This document shows, in pieces, positions 20,971 through 27,925 of a stretch of DNA of 64,000 nt. Origin of the DNA: Natronococcus sp. A-GB7 (GTDB lineage Archaea > Halobacteriota > Halobacteria > Halobacteriales > Natrialbaceae); assembly GCF_029688865.1 (NCBI RefSeq), contig NZ_JARUKV010000012.1, positions 83,753 to 147,752 on the forward strand. Reading direction: 5' to 3'. The position numbers were made by a program, and so were the translations under genes. The notes under the pieces were generated by a model that was not told the DNA's origin, did not search any database, and saw only the letters and a list, made by a program, of their open reading frames with translations. Each line of letters starts with the position of its first letter. Position 1 is the stretch's first letter.

Positions 20971-21426
20971 CTACTCCGGGAGCGTCACGCGTCCGTCCTC
21001 GAGCGCGTCGAGCAGCACCTGTCGGGCGTGGCCGTCCGGGTCGACGTCCTCGTAGGCGGCTTTGACCTTGCCGTCGCCAATGAAAAACGTCGTCCGCGCG
21101 GTCGCGCCGTTTCGAACCTCCACGTCGAACGCCTCGGCGAGTTCGGCGTCGGGATCCGCCAGCAGGTCGAACTCGAGTCCCTCCGACTCGCAAAACGACT
21201 GATGGGAGTCGACGTCGTCCGTCGAGACGCCGTAGACGTCGACGCCCGCCTCGTGGTAGGTCTCGAGTTCGCGCTGGAACTGGGTCGCCTCGGTCGTACA
21301 GCCCGGCGTCTCGTCTCGCGGGTAGAAGTAGAGAACCGTCGGACGGTCGAACTCGAGGACGACCTCTTCGCCGTCCTGGTTGCGCGCGGTGACGGTCGGT
21401 GCGTCGTCGCCTGCGGTGAGTGCCAT
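20971..21426 (-). CDS. Peroxiredoxin (Bcp/PrxQ-like, AhpC/TSA family)
   Basis: Thiol peroxidase reducing peroxides with thioredoxin-type donors, 151 aa. The active-site segment YFYPRDETPGCTTEATQF puts the peroxidatic cysteine at C43; C79 (SHQSFCESEG) is a candidate resolving cysteine. The C-terminal half has TTFFIGDGKVKAAYEDVDPDGHA. The start at 21426 (MALTAGDDAPTV) is standard. It is intact and lies just outside the truncated permease that marks the left edge of the accessory island. Confidence 0.94.
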   Translation of the reverse strand: MALTAGDDAPTVTARNQDGEEVVLEFDRPTVLYFYPRDETPGCTTEATQFQRELETYHEAGVDVYGVSTDDVDSHQSFCESEGLEFDLLADPDAELAEAFDVEVRNGATARTTFFIGDGKVKAAYEDVDPDGHARQVLLDALEDGRVTLPE

Positions 21427-21479
21427 ACCCGCAGTACGGTGGGAGGGTGAAAAACGATTTGGACACCGACTCGCGAACG

Positions 21480-21920
21480 CTACGAGAGGTCGGCGTCGCG
21501 AAAGCGGAGGTAGCCGACCGCAAGCGGGAGGACGATCCAGAACAGCAGTACCGCGGCCAGGAACAGCGGTTCGTGGACGAGTGCCTCGGTCGTGCCGGAC
21601 GGTGTCTGTTCGGTCTGTGTCGCACTGACTCCTTCCTCCGTCGCGGTGATGGCGATCTGACTCGCCTCGGGAAGGAACACGTCTCCGCTCGTACTCATTG
21701 CCGTGAGGGGGTTGAGGTGGTCGACGACGGCGATCCAGGTCGGCGGGTCGGCGCCCGGAAGGCTTCGAGTAACCGCGTAGTAGAGCCCGTCGACGACGTA
21801 CGACCAGAGGACGGTCGCGAGGAGGTACCCGCCGAGAGCGACGCTGATCGCTCTGGTCCTGGTCTCGGTGACGGCCGAAATCCCGACCGCGATCGAGACG
21901 GTTGCCGCCGAAAGGGGGAA
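21480..21920 (-). pseudogene. Truncated ABC-2 permease, decapitated at the CRISPR array
   Basis: Only the C-terminal part (about 145 aa) of an ABC-2/NosY-like permease remains. It has hydrophobic segments FPLSAATVSIAVGISAV, AISVALGGYLLATVLWSYVVDGLYY and the C-terminal FLAAVLLFWIVLPLAVGYLRFRDADLS. The last motif matches the end of the intact permease at 1447-2424 (FWIVVPIAVALYRFDRVDL). Reading upstream on the minus strand, coding sequence passes straight into the degenerate CRISPR repeat at 21921-21950, so the first half of the gene and any partner ATPase gene are missing. No start codon can be assigned. The simplest reading is that acquisition of the island deleted or replaced the 5' part. 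Confidence 0.75.
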
Positions 21921-21950
21921 CTCTTCAACAATACAGGGTTCATCAGGAAC
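21921..21950 (-). repeat. Degenerate terminal CRISPR repeat overlapping the permease remnant
   Basis: The last 16 bases (AGGGTTCATCAGGAAC) are identical to the array repeat; the other half has diverged and aligns only with a one-base shift. Decay at one end is the usual mark of the leader-distal (trailer) end. This copy abuts the broken permease reading frame. Confidence 0.85.
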
Positions 21951-22551
21951 TACGATCACGAGGCCCACGCTTCGCTGTATGACCGACCTTCGACCCCATA
22001 AGGGTTCATCAGGAACTCTCGGGGATCTGGGAGTCACGGCGCTGGTACTCAAACCTTCGACCCCACAAGGGTTCATCAGGAACTGTGGGAACCCGGTTTC
22101 TGGCTTCTCGTCGAGAATCCTTCGACCCCACAAGGGTTCATCAGGAACATCTACCTGAACCCGGAGTGAAATGGACGTGTGCACCTTCGACCCCACAAGG
22201 GTTCATCAGGAACCCAGTCGACGTTTTCGTATGGGTTGTTCAGTATCTCCCTTCGACCCCACAAGGGTTCATCAGGAACATCTTCCTACGTTTCTTTGAG
22301 GGTAACCCGTAGCCCCCTTCGACCCCACAAGGGTTCATCAGGAACACGTAGGCAAATGGCCCGTGAGTTGGTTGATTCGGACCTTCGACCCCATAAGGGT
22401 TCATCAGGAACAGGGATGTAATGACCTTACATCTTGGTGTTACGGAACCTTCGACCCCACAAGGGTTCATCAGGAACCCTCACCAATTGGTTCCGATACG
22501 TTTGAAATCCACACACCGGGCCCTTCGACCCCACAAGGGTTCATCAGGAAC
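21921..22551 (-). CRISPR. CRISPR array, nine 30-bp repeats plus one degenerate repeat, nine spacers
   Basis: Full repeats start at 21987, 22054, 22119, 22184, 22250, 22316, 22382, 22448 and 22522. On the plus strand each begins CCTTCGACCCCACA and ends AGGGTTCATCAGGAAC. Two copies (21987 and 22382) have T for C in CCCATAAGG. A decayed copy ends the array at 21921-21950. Spacers are 36, 37, 35, 35, 36, 36, 36, 36 and 44 nt, all different. The decayed repeat at the low-coordinate end suggests a leader at the high end and minus-strand transcription. In that direction the repeat runs GTTCCTGATGAACCC then TTGTGGGGTCGAAGG, about 24 of 30 bases like the haloarchaeal type I-B repeat as I remember it. 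No cas1, cas2 or Cascade gene is in the window; a TnpB/Cas12-like gene lies 609 bp away. Confidence 0.97.
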
Positions 22552-22714
22552 CATTGCAAAAACCGAGTTGTTAGCGCCTACAATACCGTTACTCGAACTA
22601 CCTCTATCGTCGACCGCTAATACCCGATTTCACCCGGGGGGTCGACATAACTGTCTGATGTCTGGCTTTGTATTGGGCTTTAACGTATGGAAACGTTTCT
22701 TTTTCCGTTTTCGC
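22552..22714 (-). promoter_or_regulatory. Candidate CRISPR leader
   Basis: This is the interval next to the presumed leader-proximal repeat (22522-22551). It is more AT-rich than the core genome, has no coding frame and contains T/A-rich patches such as CGTTTCTTTTTCCGTTTTC (22694-22712). A leader is inferred from position and from repeat decay at the far end; no promoter element is clear enough to name. Confidence 0.4.
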
Positions 22715-23041
22715 GGGTAGTTGGAGAACTACCCTTAGTATACGGTGGGGTGCCTGCTCTTGGCGTGACGGGTTCCTTCCCGCATGGAATAGGCCATGCA
22801 TCTATGGATTATAATTTCCGGGACCTCGTCGGACGAACGTCCTGTGCCCCAACCACTGTTGGTGTAGTACTGCCTCGAGCCGGGCGCTGTCTATGCGCCG
22901 CTTTTCGCCTATCTCGGCGGAGTCCCGCGGGCGAAAGGTCCACGCCCATGCATCCAAGCCAGGGACGCCCGAGCCGAGCTTATCGGCGGGCAGGCTCGTA
23001 CCGAGTAGCATCGACTCGATACGCGCGGCGAAGTGCCGCGT
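22715..23041. ncRNA. Hairpin-rich non-coding segment between the CRISPR array and tnpB
   Basis: No frame here looks coding, yet perfect or near-perfect stem-loops follow one another. GGGTAGTT/AACTACCC around a GGAG loop is at 22715-22734, CGGG/CCCG at 22769-22782, GCATGG/CCATGC at 22782-22799, GGAC/GTCC at 22821-22842 and CCAAC/GTTGG at 22849-22862. GGCGC/GCGCC is at 22883-22899, CTTTTCGCC/GGCGAAAG at 22901-22937, CGAGCC/GGCTCG at 22970-22998 and CGCGGC/GCCGCG at 23024-23040. This density suggests a structured RNA, of either strand, perhaps a tracr-like or guide-scaffold RNA. I could not fit it to RNase P RNA, SRP RNA or any tRNA. GC-rich DNA makes short stems by chance, so confidence stays low. 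Confidence 0.4.
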
Positions 23042-23125
23042 TGCGGAAACTGAGATATACCCAACTCCGCTTACTCATCGGTTTAGCAACAAACCACAAA
23101 TAACTATTGGTGTCGAGTACAATTA

Positions 23126-23135
23126 GTGATATATC
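23126..23135 (+). promoter_or_regulatory. TATA-like element before the tnpB/Cas12-like gene
   Basis: GTGATATATC lies about 26-35 bp before the ATG at 23161, in an AT-rich stretch. The position fits an archaeal promoter giving a nearly leaderless mRNA. It contains the palindrome TGATATATCA. Confidence 0.45.
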
Positions 23136-23160
23136 AGACAGTCGCCGGTGACACAGACCA

Positions 23161-24330
23161 ATGAGTGAATCAAATCAAGCCGATCTCGAGGAGTTCACTG
23201 CCGGAACGACGACTGAGACGGTCGTCCAGACAGTCGTCCTCGATCTCGAGACGAGCCAGCAGAAGACCGAGCGCGTTCGGGCTGGCGTTGAGGAGTTTCA
23301 GGCGATGGCGGGGTACATGGCCGATATGATGCCCTCAATTCCAGAATGGGAGTGGAGTCCACAGAACAACACACTCTATCAGATGGTGACGCGAGAGTTC
23401 GAGGATCGAACAGTCAAGGCTACGACTGCCAGAGAGGCAGCACAGCATGTTGCCGAATCCTTCTCGTCCTGGCGTAGTCGCGGGAAAGACGGTAATCGAC
23501 CGCAGTTCGGTGGGGGAAGCTATCTTGTTCTCTCACATCAGGATTTCGAGTTGGTCGAAAACGAACGAGGATATGGGCTGAAGGCGAGTTTCATTCCCTA
23601 CAAACCAGTATGGTTTCATATCGAGCCAAACGGCTATCAACGGGATTATCTCGAGCGAATTTTCGAGGACGATGCCGACACTGGTTCGTGTGAACTCCAC
23701 GTCGAACCGGACGGATCGGTTCGTGCCCATCTGGTGGTCAAGTGGGACGTCGAGGTCTACGAGCCAGCTGACGTGACGACGACCGTCGGTGTCGATATCG
23801 GTGAAAACGTGATCTACGCCGCAGCCGTGGTCGACGGGGACGACGTCGAGGACGTCGTAGTCGAACCGGGACGAGAGTTTCGCCACTACCGAGAGCGACT
23901 TGAGGACAAGCGAGAGCGACTGATGGAACAGGGTGATCTTCGCGGGGTACGGCAGACTCGAGGTGAGCGCGAGCGGTACACCGAGCACGTTCTCAATACG
24001 GCATCTCGAGAGATCGTCGATCTTGCGAGTGAGCATGCGCCGTCTACGATCGCGCTCGAGGAGCTAACCGGGTATCGTGAGACAGTTGCTGATCCAATTC
24101 ACGACTGGCCGTACGCTAAGTTGCAGGAGATGATCGCGTACAAGGCGAAAGCTACAGGTGTTCCTATAGAAATGGTTGATCCCGAAAATACCAGTATTAC
24201 CTGTCGAAAGTGTGGACAAACGAATCGTGAGTATCGTAATGGGACGGAGTTTTCTTGTTCACGTTGTGGATATGAAATTCATGCTGATGTGAACGCAGCC
24301 ATCAACATCGCTCAAGTGGAGAAAACATAG
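23161..24330 (+). CDS. TnpB / Cas12-like RNA-guided nuclease (IS1341-type)
   Basis: A 389-aa protein of the TnpB family, the ancestors of Cas12. The N-terminal 200 residues form the wedge and recognition helices (FQAMAGYMADMMPSIPEW, RSRGKDGNRPQFGGGSYL). The RuvC nuclease is complete: D212 in TTVGVDIGENVIYAA, E300 in STIALEELTG and D376 in HADVNAAINIA. A four-cysteine zinc ribbon (C348, C351, C366, C369) sits before the third motif. Normal length for TnpB. There is no tnpA beside it and no obvious IS200/IS605 terminal hairpin, so it is a stand-alone copy. It is divergent from the CRISPR array across a 609-bp hairpin-rich interval. The last ~200 bp, where known TnpB loci encode their omega RNA, are clearly more AT-rich than the rest. 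Nuclease family is firm; partnership with the array is inference. Confidence 0.92.
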   Translation: MSESNQADLEEFTAGTTTETVVQTVVLDLETSQQKTERVRAGVEEFQAMAGYMADMMPSIPEWEWSPQNNTLYQMVTREFEDRTVKATTAREAAQHVAESFSSWRSRGKDGNRPQFGGGSYLVLSHQDFELVENERGYGLKASFIPYKPVWFHIEPNGYQRDYLERIFEDDADTGSCELHVEPDGSVRAHLVVKWDVEVYEPADVTTTVGVDIGENVIYAAAVVDGDDVEDVVVEPGREFRHYRERLEDKRERLMEQGDLRGVRQTRGERERYTEHVLNTASREIVDLASEHAPSTIALEELTGYRETVADPIHDWPYAKLQEMIAYKAKATGVPIEMVDPENTSITCRKCGQTNREYRNGTEFSCSRCGYEIHADVNAAINIAQVEKT

Positions 24331-24520
24331 TTCGTTCTTGTCCTACTTATTGATAGAAATGATAGGTCTATCTTTACGCTTAAGTATAGTATGAGGGATT
24401 CTAGAGAGATTTATTGTTGAGTGCGAATATATTGCCTCTAATGGCCTCTATCCTCACTTTTCACTTTCACCTTGGTGCCGGCAATTTAAATATGATTGCT
24501 CTCCACTGATAGGTTAGAGT
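24331..24520 (+). promoter_or_regulatory. AT-rich gap with TATA box of the MBL/TM operon
   Basis: This low-G+C gap follows tnpB. TTTAAATA at 24485-24492 is about 29-36 bp before the ATG at 24521 and is a good archaeal TATA box. A weak stem GATAG/CTATC near 24354-24374 could belong to the right end or omega RNA of tnpB, but I cannot fix an element boundary. Confidence 0.5.
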
Positions 24521-25444
24521 ATGACAGGAAAGATTTGGGGCCTTGATCTCCGAATTTGGGATGTAAAACGGGGCAGCGCAATGTGGGCAAGTGCGGCAAA
24601 AAGGGATGTAATAATCGACTTGGGTGCGAGCAATTTTTCACCCATTGAGCATTTAGAAAGACAGTCTACTGTATCATCCCTTGATTATATGATCATAACT
24701 CATCCACATAAGGACCATATACGAGATATTGTCCAATATGAGAAATCCGATTTTCAAGTTCCTCTCCTATGTCAAAATGAGGCAACAGACCCACTGCTGG
24801 AGGAGCGAATTGAAGAAGAAGACGACGAATCTTATCTTAACATCGCAAACACATACAGAGAGTTTGTGAGTCGATTTGACCAGCCAGCTGTTGAAGACCC
24901 CTCATCTGAGGACTGGGCACAAGGAACAATGTTTTCGAACTATCATCTCGACAGTGATGATGTTTCTGGCAGTATTTTCGATCGATTAAACAACTTAAGT
25001 ATTATTACTGTTATTGAGCGCTATGGATTTAAACTTGTAACAGCGGGAGATATTCTTGAAGATGGGATCAATACTGCGATGAAAGACACCGAAATTATGA
25101 ATGCAATCGAAGACGCAAATATTCTAGTCGCTCCACACCACGGGAGGAAAAGCAGCTATGTTAGTGAATTCGTTGACCATATTAATCCAGAAATAGTGCT
25201 TATTTCAGATAAGTCTGATGACGGTAATAATGCGGGTGGCTACTATACAAAACCAAATGGAGTTACTGTACTTGATGAACCAGACAACGAGACTTCCGAG
25301 CGTAATGTCCTCACTACGCGCAAAGATGGCAGACTTCGTGTTCGTGCAAACCACGAAGATGATTGGCAGGTGTCATTCCACGATCAATTTGCCAATAAAA
25401 AGGCCAAGGGGAAAATGGCCAAAAGAAACTACACCCGGTTTTGA
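24521..25444 (+). CDS. Metallo-beta-lactamase-fold hydrolase (ComEC-like)
   Basis: A 307-aa soluble MBL-fold protein. Metal ligands are visible as H61-x-H63-x-D65-H66 (THPHKDHI), D177 in VTAGDI and H206-H207 in APHHGRKSS, the arrangement of the ComEC/Rec2 C-terminal nuclease-like domain. An acidic, low-complexity region (EERIEEEDDESY) splits the domain. The substrate is unknown; nucleic acid or phosphoester hydrolysis is likely for the fold. It shares low G+C with the next gene, which begins 14 bp after its stop, so the two form an operon. Composition unlike the core genome and position beside a CRISPR array and tnpB suggest acquired, possibly defence-related DNA. Confidence 0.85.
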   Translation: MTGKIWGLDLRIWDVKRGSAMWASAAKRDVIIDLGASNFSPIEHLERQSTVSSLDYMIITHPHKDHIRDIVQYEKSDFQVPLLCQNEATDPLLEERIEEEDDESYLNIANTYREFVSRFDQPAVEDPSSEDWAQGTMFSNYHLDSDDVSGSIFDRLNNLSIITVIERYGFKLVTAGDILEDGINTAMKDTEIMNAIEDANILVAPHHGRKSSYVSEFVDHINPEIVLISDKSDDGNNAGGYYTKPNGVTVLDEPDNETSERNVLTTRKDGRLRVRANHEDDWQVSFHDQFANKKAKGKMAKRNYTRF

Positions 25445-25458
25445 GAGCTATAGGATTA

Positions 25459-26172
25459 ATGGCAATTGAGAGGCCTCTACAGGTTCTTAACCTGTATGAC
25501 GTTCTTACCGATTTGATACCTGGTGCTGCCTTTTTACTATTTATAGCTATTTTATTTCCTGTAGAAACTCTCCCCATCTTCGAAGCATCTGGAGCAATGA
25601 TACTCATCACGGTAATTGGATCGTTGATTCTTGGTCATATGATCCAATGGGTTAGAGGGTGGGAGTGTCTTTGGAAACAGCCAGATGTGTTCCAACATAC
25701 AATGCGACAAATACGACTGGAATCTGACCTTTCGGCCCCGAGAAGGGACAATAATCCAAACAACACGGAAAATTCACTCCCGATGAGTACAGTACGATAT
25801 CAGTTCTTAACCCTCGTTGATGAGATATTTGAACTTGATAATACTGTGTCAGACACTGAACGCTATCAGATCGTACTTAGTTTCCTCGAAACACGACCAC
25901 CAGTCCGTGCACTTCGTTTTCAATCGCTTTATTCATTTTATCGAAGTATGGTTGTGACTTCATGGGCTATCTTGACAATCGGTGTGGTTGCAATTGGATC
26001 CTTTCTGCTAGGATGGATTCCTACTCGTCCCCTTCCTGTGCTAATCTCGGTAGTTCTACTTGGATTAATTCTTGCCGTAGTAACCCGGGAACGCCGTGAT
26101 AGATTCGAGAAAACGTTTGTAGGCTATGCTATTCGTGAATTCTATTCTGAGCAAAAGATCAACGAGAACTAA
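25459..26172 (+). CDS. Four-TM membrane protein, partner of the MBL hydrolase
   Basis: No family recognised. Four hydrophobic segments are arranged as two pairs, at about residues 18-35 and 45-65 and then 164-186 and 191-209. They enclose a soluble region of about 100 residues (WKQPDVFQH...RPPVRALRFQ), and a charged C-terminal tail follows. The start is ATG 25459; a TTG at 25441 overlapping the stop of the MBL gene is an alternative. Very low G+C and rare codons such as ATA and AGA set it apart from flanking genes. A hydrolase plus a membrane protein is a layout seen in many defence modules, where the membrane part acts as effector, but nothing here proves that. Confidence 0.75.
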   Translation: MAIERPLQVLNLYDVLTDLIPGAAFLLFIAILFPVETLPIFEASGAMILITVIGSLILGHMIQWVRGWECLWKQPDVFQHTMRQIRLESDLSAPRRDNNPNNTENSLPMSTVRYQFLTLVDEIFELDNTVSDTERYQIVLSFLETRPPVRALRFQSLYSFYRSMVVTSWAILTIGVVAIGSFLLGWIPTRPLPVLISVVLLGLILAVVTRERRDRFEKTFVGYAIREFYSEQKINEN

Positions 26173-26200
26173 CTAAACTACGAATCTCGGATTATATTGC

Positions 26201-27019
26201 TTACTCGACGACGTGCTCGAGATCGTACGAGCCGAGCCGTCGCACCCATCCCTTCTCGGCTAGCTCCTCGATGTCCTCGAGCGCCTCGATCGTCCGGGAC
26301 TCGTACAGCCCCGCCTCGACGTCGATGTGGAAGACGTAGTCGCCGAGTCGCTGCCCGCTGGGACGGGATTCGACCCGCGAGAGGTTGATGTCCCGCTCGG
26401 CGAAGGGCTCGAGCAACTCGAGCAACAGTCCGGGGTAGTTCGCGTTCGGGTAGACGACGAACGTCGATTTTCCGCCGCCCGTCGAGCGCTCGTCGGCGGG
26501 CGCGAGCGCGAAAAACCGCGTCGCGTTCGAGTCCTGGTCCTGGATGTCCTCGGCGAGCACCTCGAGTCCGTTCTCGATGTCGGCGTTCGCGGGGTGGCCG
26601 ATCCCCGCGATCGAAGCGTCGTCGCGGGCGAACTCGACGCCCTGAGCAGTGCTGGCGACGGCCTCGAGGGTGGCGTCGGGATACTCGCGCTCGAGGTAGG
26701 AGCGACACTGTGCGAGCGCCTGGGAGTGGCTGGCGATCGTGTCGAACTCCGGCCCCTGGGCGAGCAGCGCGTGGCGGATCGGCGTGACGATCTCGCGGAC
26801 GATCGCGACGTCGTACTCCGCGACGGCGTCGAGGCTCTCCGTGACGCTGCCCTCGATGCTGTTCTCGATGGGGACGATACCGCGGTCGTACTCGCCGGTC
26901 GCGACGGCTTCGACGATCGAGGTGACCGACTGTCGGAACCCGATCTCGTCGTCGTCGGCGATCGCGCTCGCTGCCCGGTGCGAGTAGGTCCCTTCGGGAC
27001 CGAGCGTGACTGTACGCAT
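26201..27019 (-). CDS. pheA: Prephenate dehydratase
   Basis: Converts prephenate to phenylpyruvate in phenylalanine synthesis, 272 aa. The catalytic domain begins RTVTLGPEGTYSHRAA and has GIVPIENSIEGSVTESLD and the catalytic-site region EAVASTAQGVEFA. The C-terminal ACT domain includes NYPGLLLELLEPFAERDINLSRVESRPSGQRLGDYVFHIDVE; its ESRP motif is the Phe feedback-binding site. The start at 27019 (MRTVTLGPEG) matches the family edge. Ordinary base composition resumes here, marking the right flank of the island. Confidence 0.96.
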   Translation of the reverse strand: MRTVTLGPEGTYSHRAASAIADDDEIGFRQSVTSIVEAVATGEYDRGIVPIENSIEGSVTESLDAVAEYDVAIVREIVTPIRHALLAQGPEFDTIASHSQALAQCRSYLEREYPDATLEAVASTAQGVEFARDDASIAGIGHPANADIENGLEVLAEDIQDQDSNATRFFALAPADERSTGGGKSTFVVYPNANYPGLLLELLEPFAERDINLSRVESRPSGQRLGDYVFHIDVEAGLYESRTIEALEDIEELAEKGWVRRLGSYDLEHVVE

Positions 27020-27181
27020 TGGCTCAGTCTTTGCCGGACCGCGCCAAAAGCGCGTCGGAGCGGACGCGTTCGGTCCGGCCGACGCTCGGCTCGAGGACGG
27101 ATCCGGAACCCGGGTCGCGACCGAACGCTCGAGTGGCGGTTCGGGACGGCGTCCTCGGCAAAACAATCGGTTCTCGGACGG

Positions 27182-27490
27182 CTACTCTTCGAGGTGGTCG
27201 ATTCCCTTCTTGGCGACGTTTGCTTCCGTTATCTCGTCGGGCATCCAGTCGGGTTTGTCGTCGGGAGCGGTCTCCTCCCAGGCCCAGCCGTCGTAGATGT
27301 GGACCTTGTCGGTGCCTTTCTCCCGGAGCCGGAGCTCGACGCGGTCGGCCGCGTCCTCGCTCGAGCCGGGCTCGAGTCGGCGGGCCGCCTTGAGTGCCGC
27401 CTGGCGCGGCGTGTTTCCCGAGAAGACGCTCGTCTCGTCGCCGCCCGATTCTCGCAGCGCGAAGTTTCGCTTTCCGTCCTCACGTACCAT
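27182..27490 (-). CDS. Non-histone chromosomal protein MC1
   Basis: Small DNA-bending chromatin protein of about 102 aa. The MC1 fold is clear from KRNFALRESGGDETSVFSGNTPRQAALKAARRL, then ELRLREKGTDKVHIYDGWAWEE and DKPDWMPDEITEANVAKKGIDHLEE, closely following Methanosarcina MC1 (NFVLRDEDGNEHGVFTGKQPRQAALKAA). The start is taken at 27490 (MVREDGKRNFALRE); an ATG at 27505 would add MEAKT. It binds DNA as a monomer and bends it sharply in characterised members. Upstream sequence is AT-rich and probably carries the promoter. Confidence 0.93.
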   Translation of the reverse strand: MVREDGKRNFALRESGGDETSVFSGNTPRQAALKAARRLEPGSSEDAADRVELRLREKGTDKVHIYDGWAWEETAPDDKPDWMPDEITEANVAKKGIDHLEE

Positions 27491-27683
27491 AGTTTTAGCC
27501 TCCATGTCAGTTCTGCACACGATCAGACATAAAGATATCCCCCAAAATCGACGGACTGCGCCACTATGTTTAAATGATCCTGTCGGATCGGTCCGGTCAC
27601 TGCTCCACCCGGATCTGTGCTACGTCGCGGTTGCACGGGGAGATTCGGATCCGAGGCGAGATCATTCGCTGTGTCGTAGAAAA

Positions 27684-27698
27684 CACTTAAGTATATCC
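27684..27698 (+). promoter_or_regulatory. TATA region of the AbrB-like gene
   Basis: CACTTAAGTATATCC lies about 30-44 bp before the ATG at 27728 and includes ACTTAAGTA, as before the gene at 13934. A short untranslated leader is likely. Confidence 0.5.
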
Positions 27699-27727
27699 TA
27701 CGGCGAAGTGCGACCTAGAATCCCGCG

Positions 27728-27925
27728 ATGGTCCGGAAAAAGAAGCTGAGTCCAAGCGGTGCGAAAGACGAAGACGGCAACTATCACAACGTCCATCTAA
27801 ACCTCCACGAGGACGAACTCGCAGTCGCGGGTATGGATATCGGCGACGAAGTTTTCGTTCGCGTCCGGGACGGGAAGATCATCATCCAGAAGGCTAACGA
27901 AGAAGAGGTAGAGCACGAGTTCTAA
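27728..27925 (+). CDS. AbrB/MazE-type swapped-hairpin DNA-binding protein
   Basis: A 65-aa protein with a basic N-terminus (MVRKKKLSPSGAK) and the AbrB-like beta-strand pattern NYHNVHLNLHEDELAVAGMDIGDEVFVRVRDGKIIIQKA. Such proteins dimerise and bind DNA as regulators or antitoxins. No toxin gene is adjacent, so a stand-alone regulator is more likely. It is divergent from the MC1 gene. Intact; the short length is normal for this fold. Confidence 0.82.
   Translation: MVRKKKLSPSGAKDEDGNYHNVHLNLHEDELAVAGMDIGDEVFVRVRDGKIIIQKANEEEVEHEF

Noticed and set aside
22085..22620. Small open frames with repeated RPHKGSSGT and STPQGFIRN peptides
   Set aside because: They are translations of the CRISPR repeats themselves, not genes.
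22715..23041. Archaeal RNase P RNA or SRP (7S) RNA in the hairpin-rich gap
   Set aside because: The conserved GAGGAAAGTCC-like P4 strand and the ACAGAA region of RNase P are absent on both strands, and the SRP helix 8 signature (CCGGAAGG...AGCAG) is not found.
23161..24330. Complete IS200/IS605 element with defined ends
   Set aside because: No TnpA, no clear left or right terminal hairpins and no target duplication were visible, so only the tnpB gene is called.
21480..26180. Cas1, Cas2, Cascade or TnpA genes in the island
   Set aside because: All open frames were read; none carries the expected motifs. The MBL protein is not Cas4 or Cas3 and the TM protein has no Cas features.
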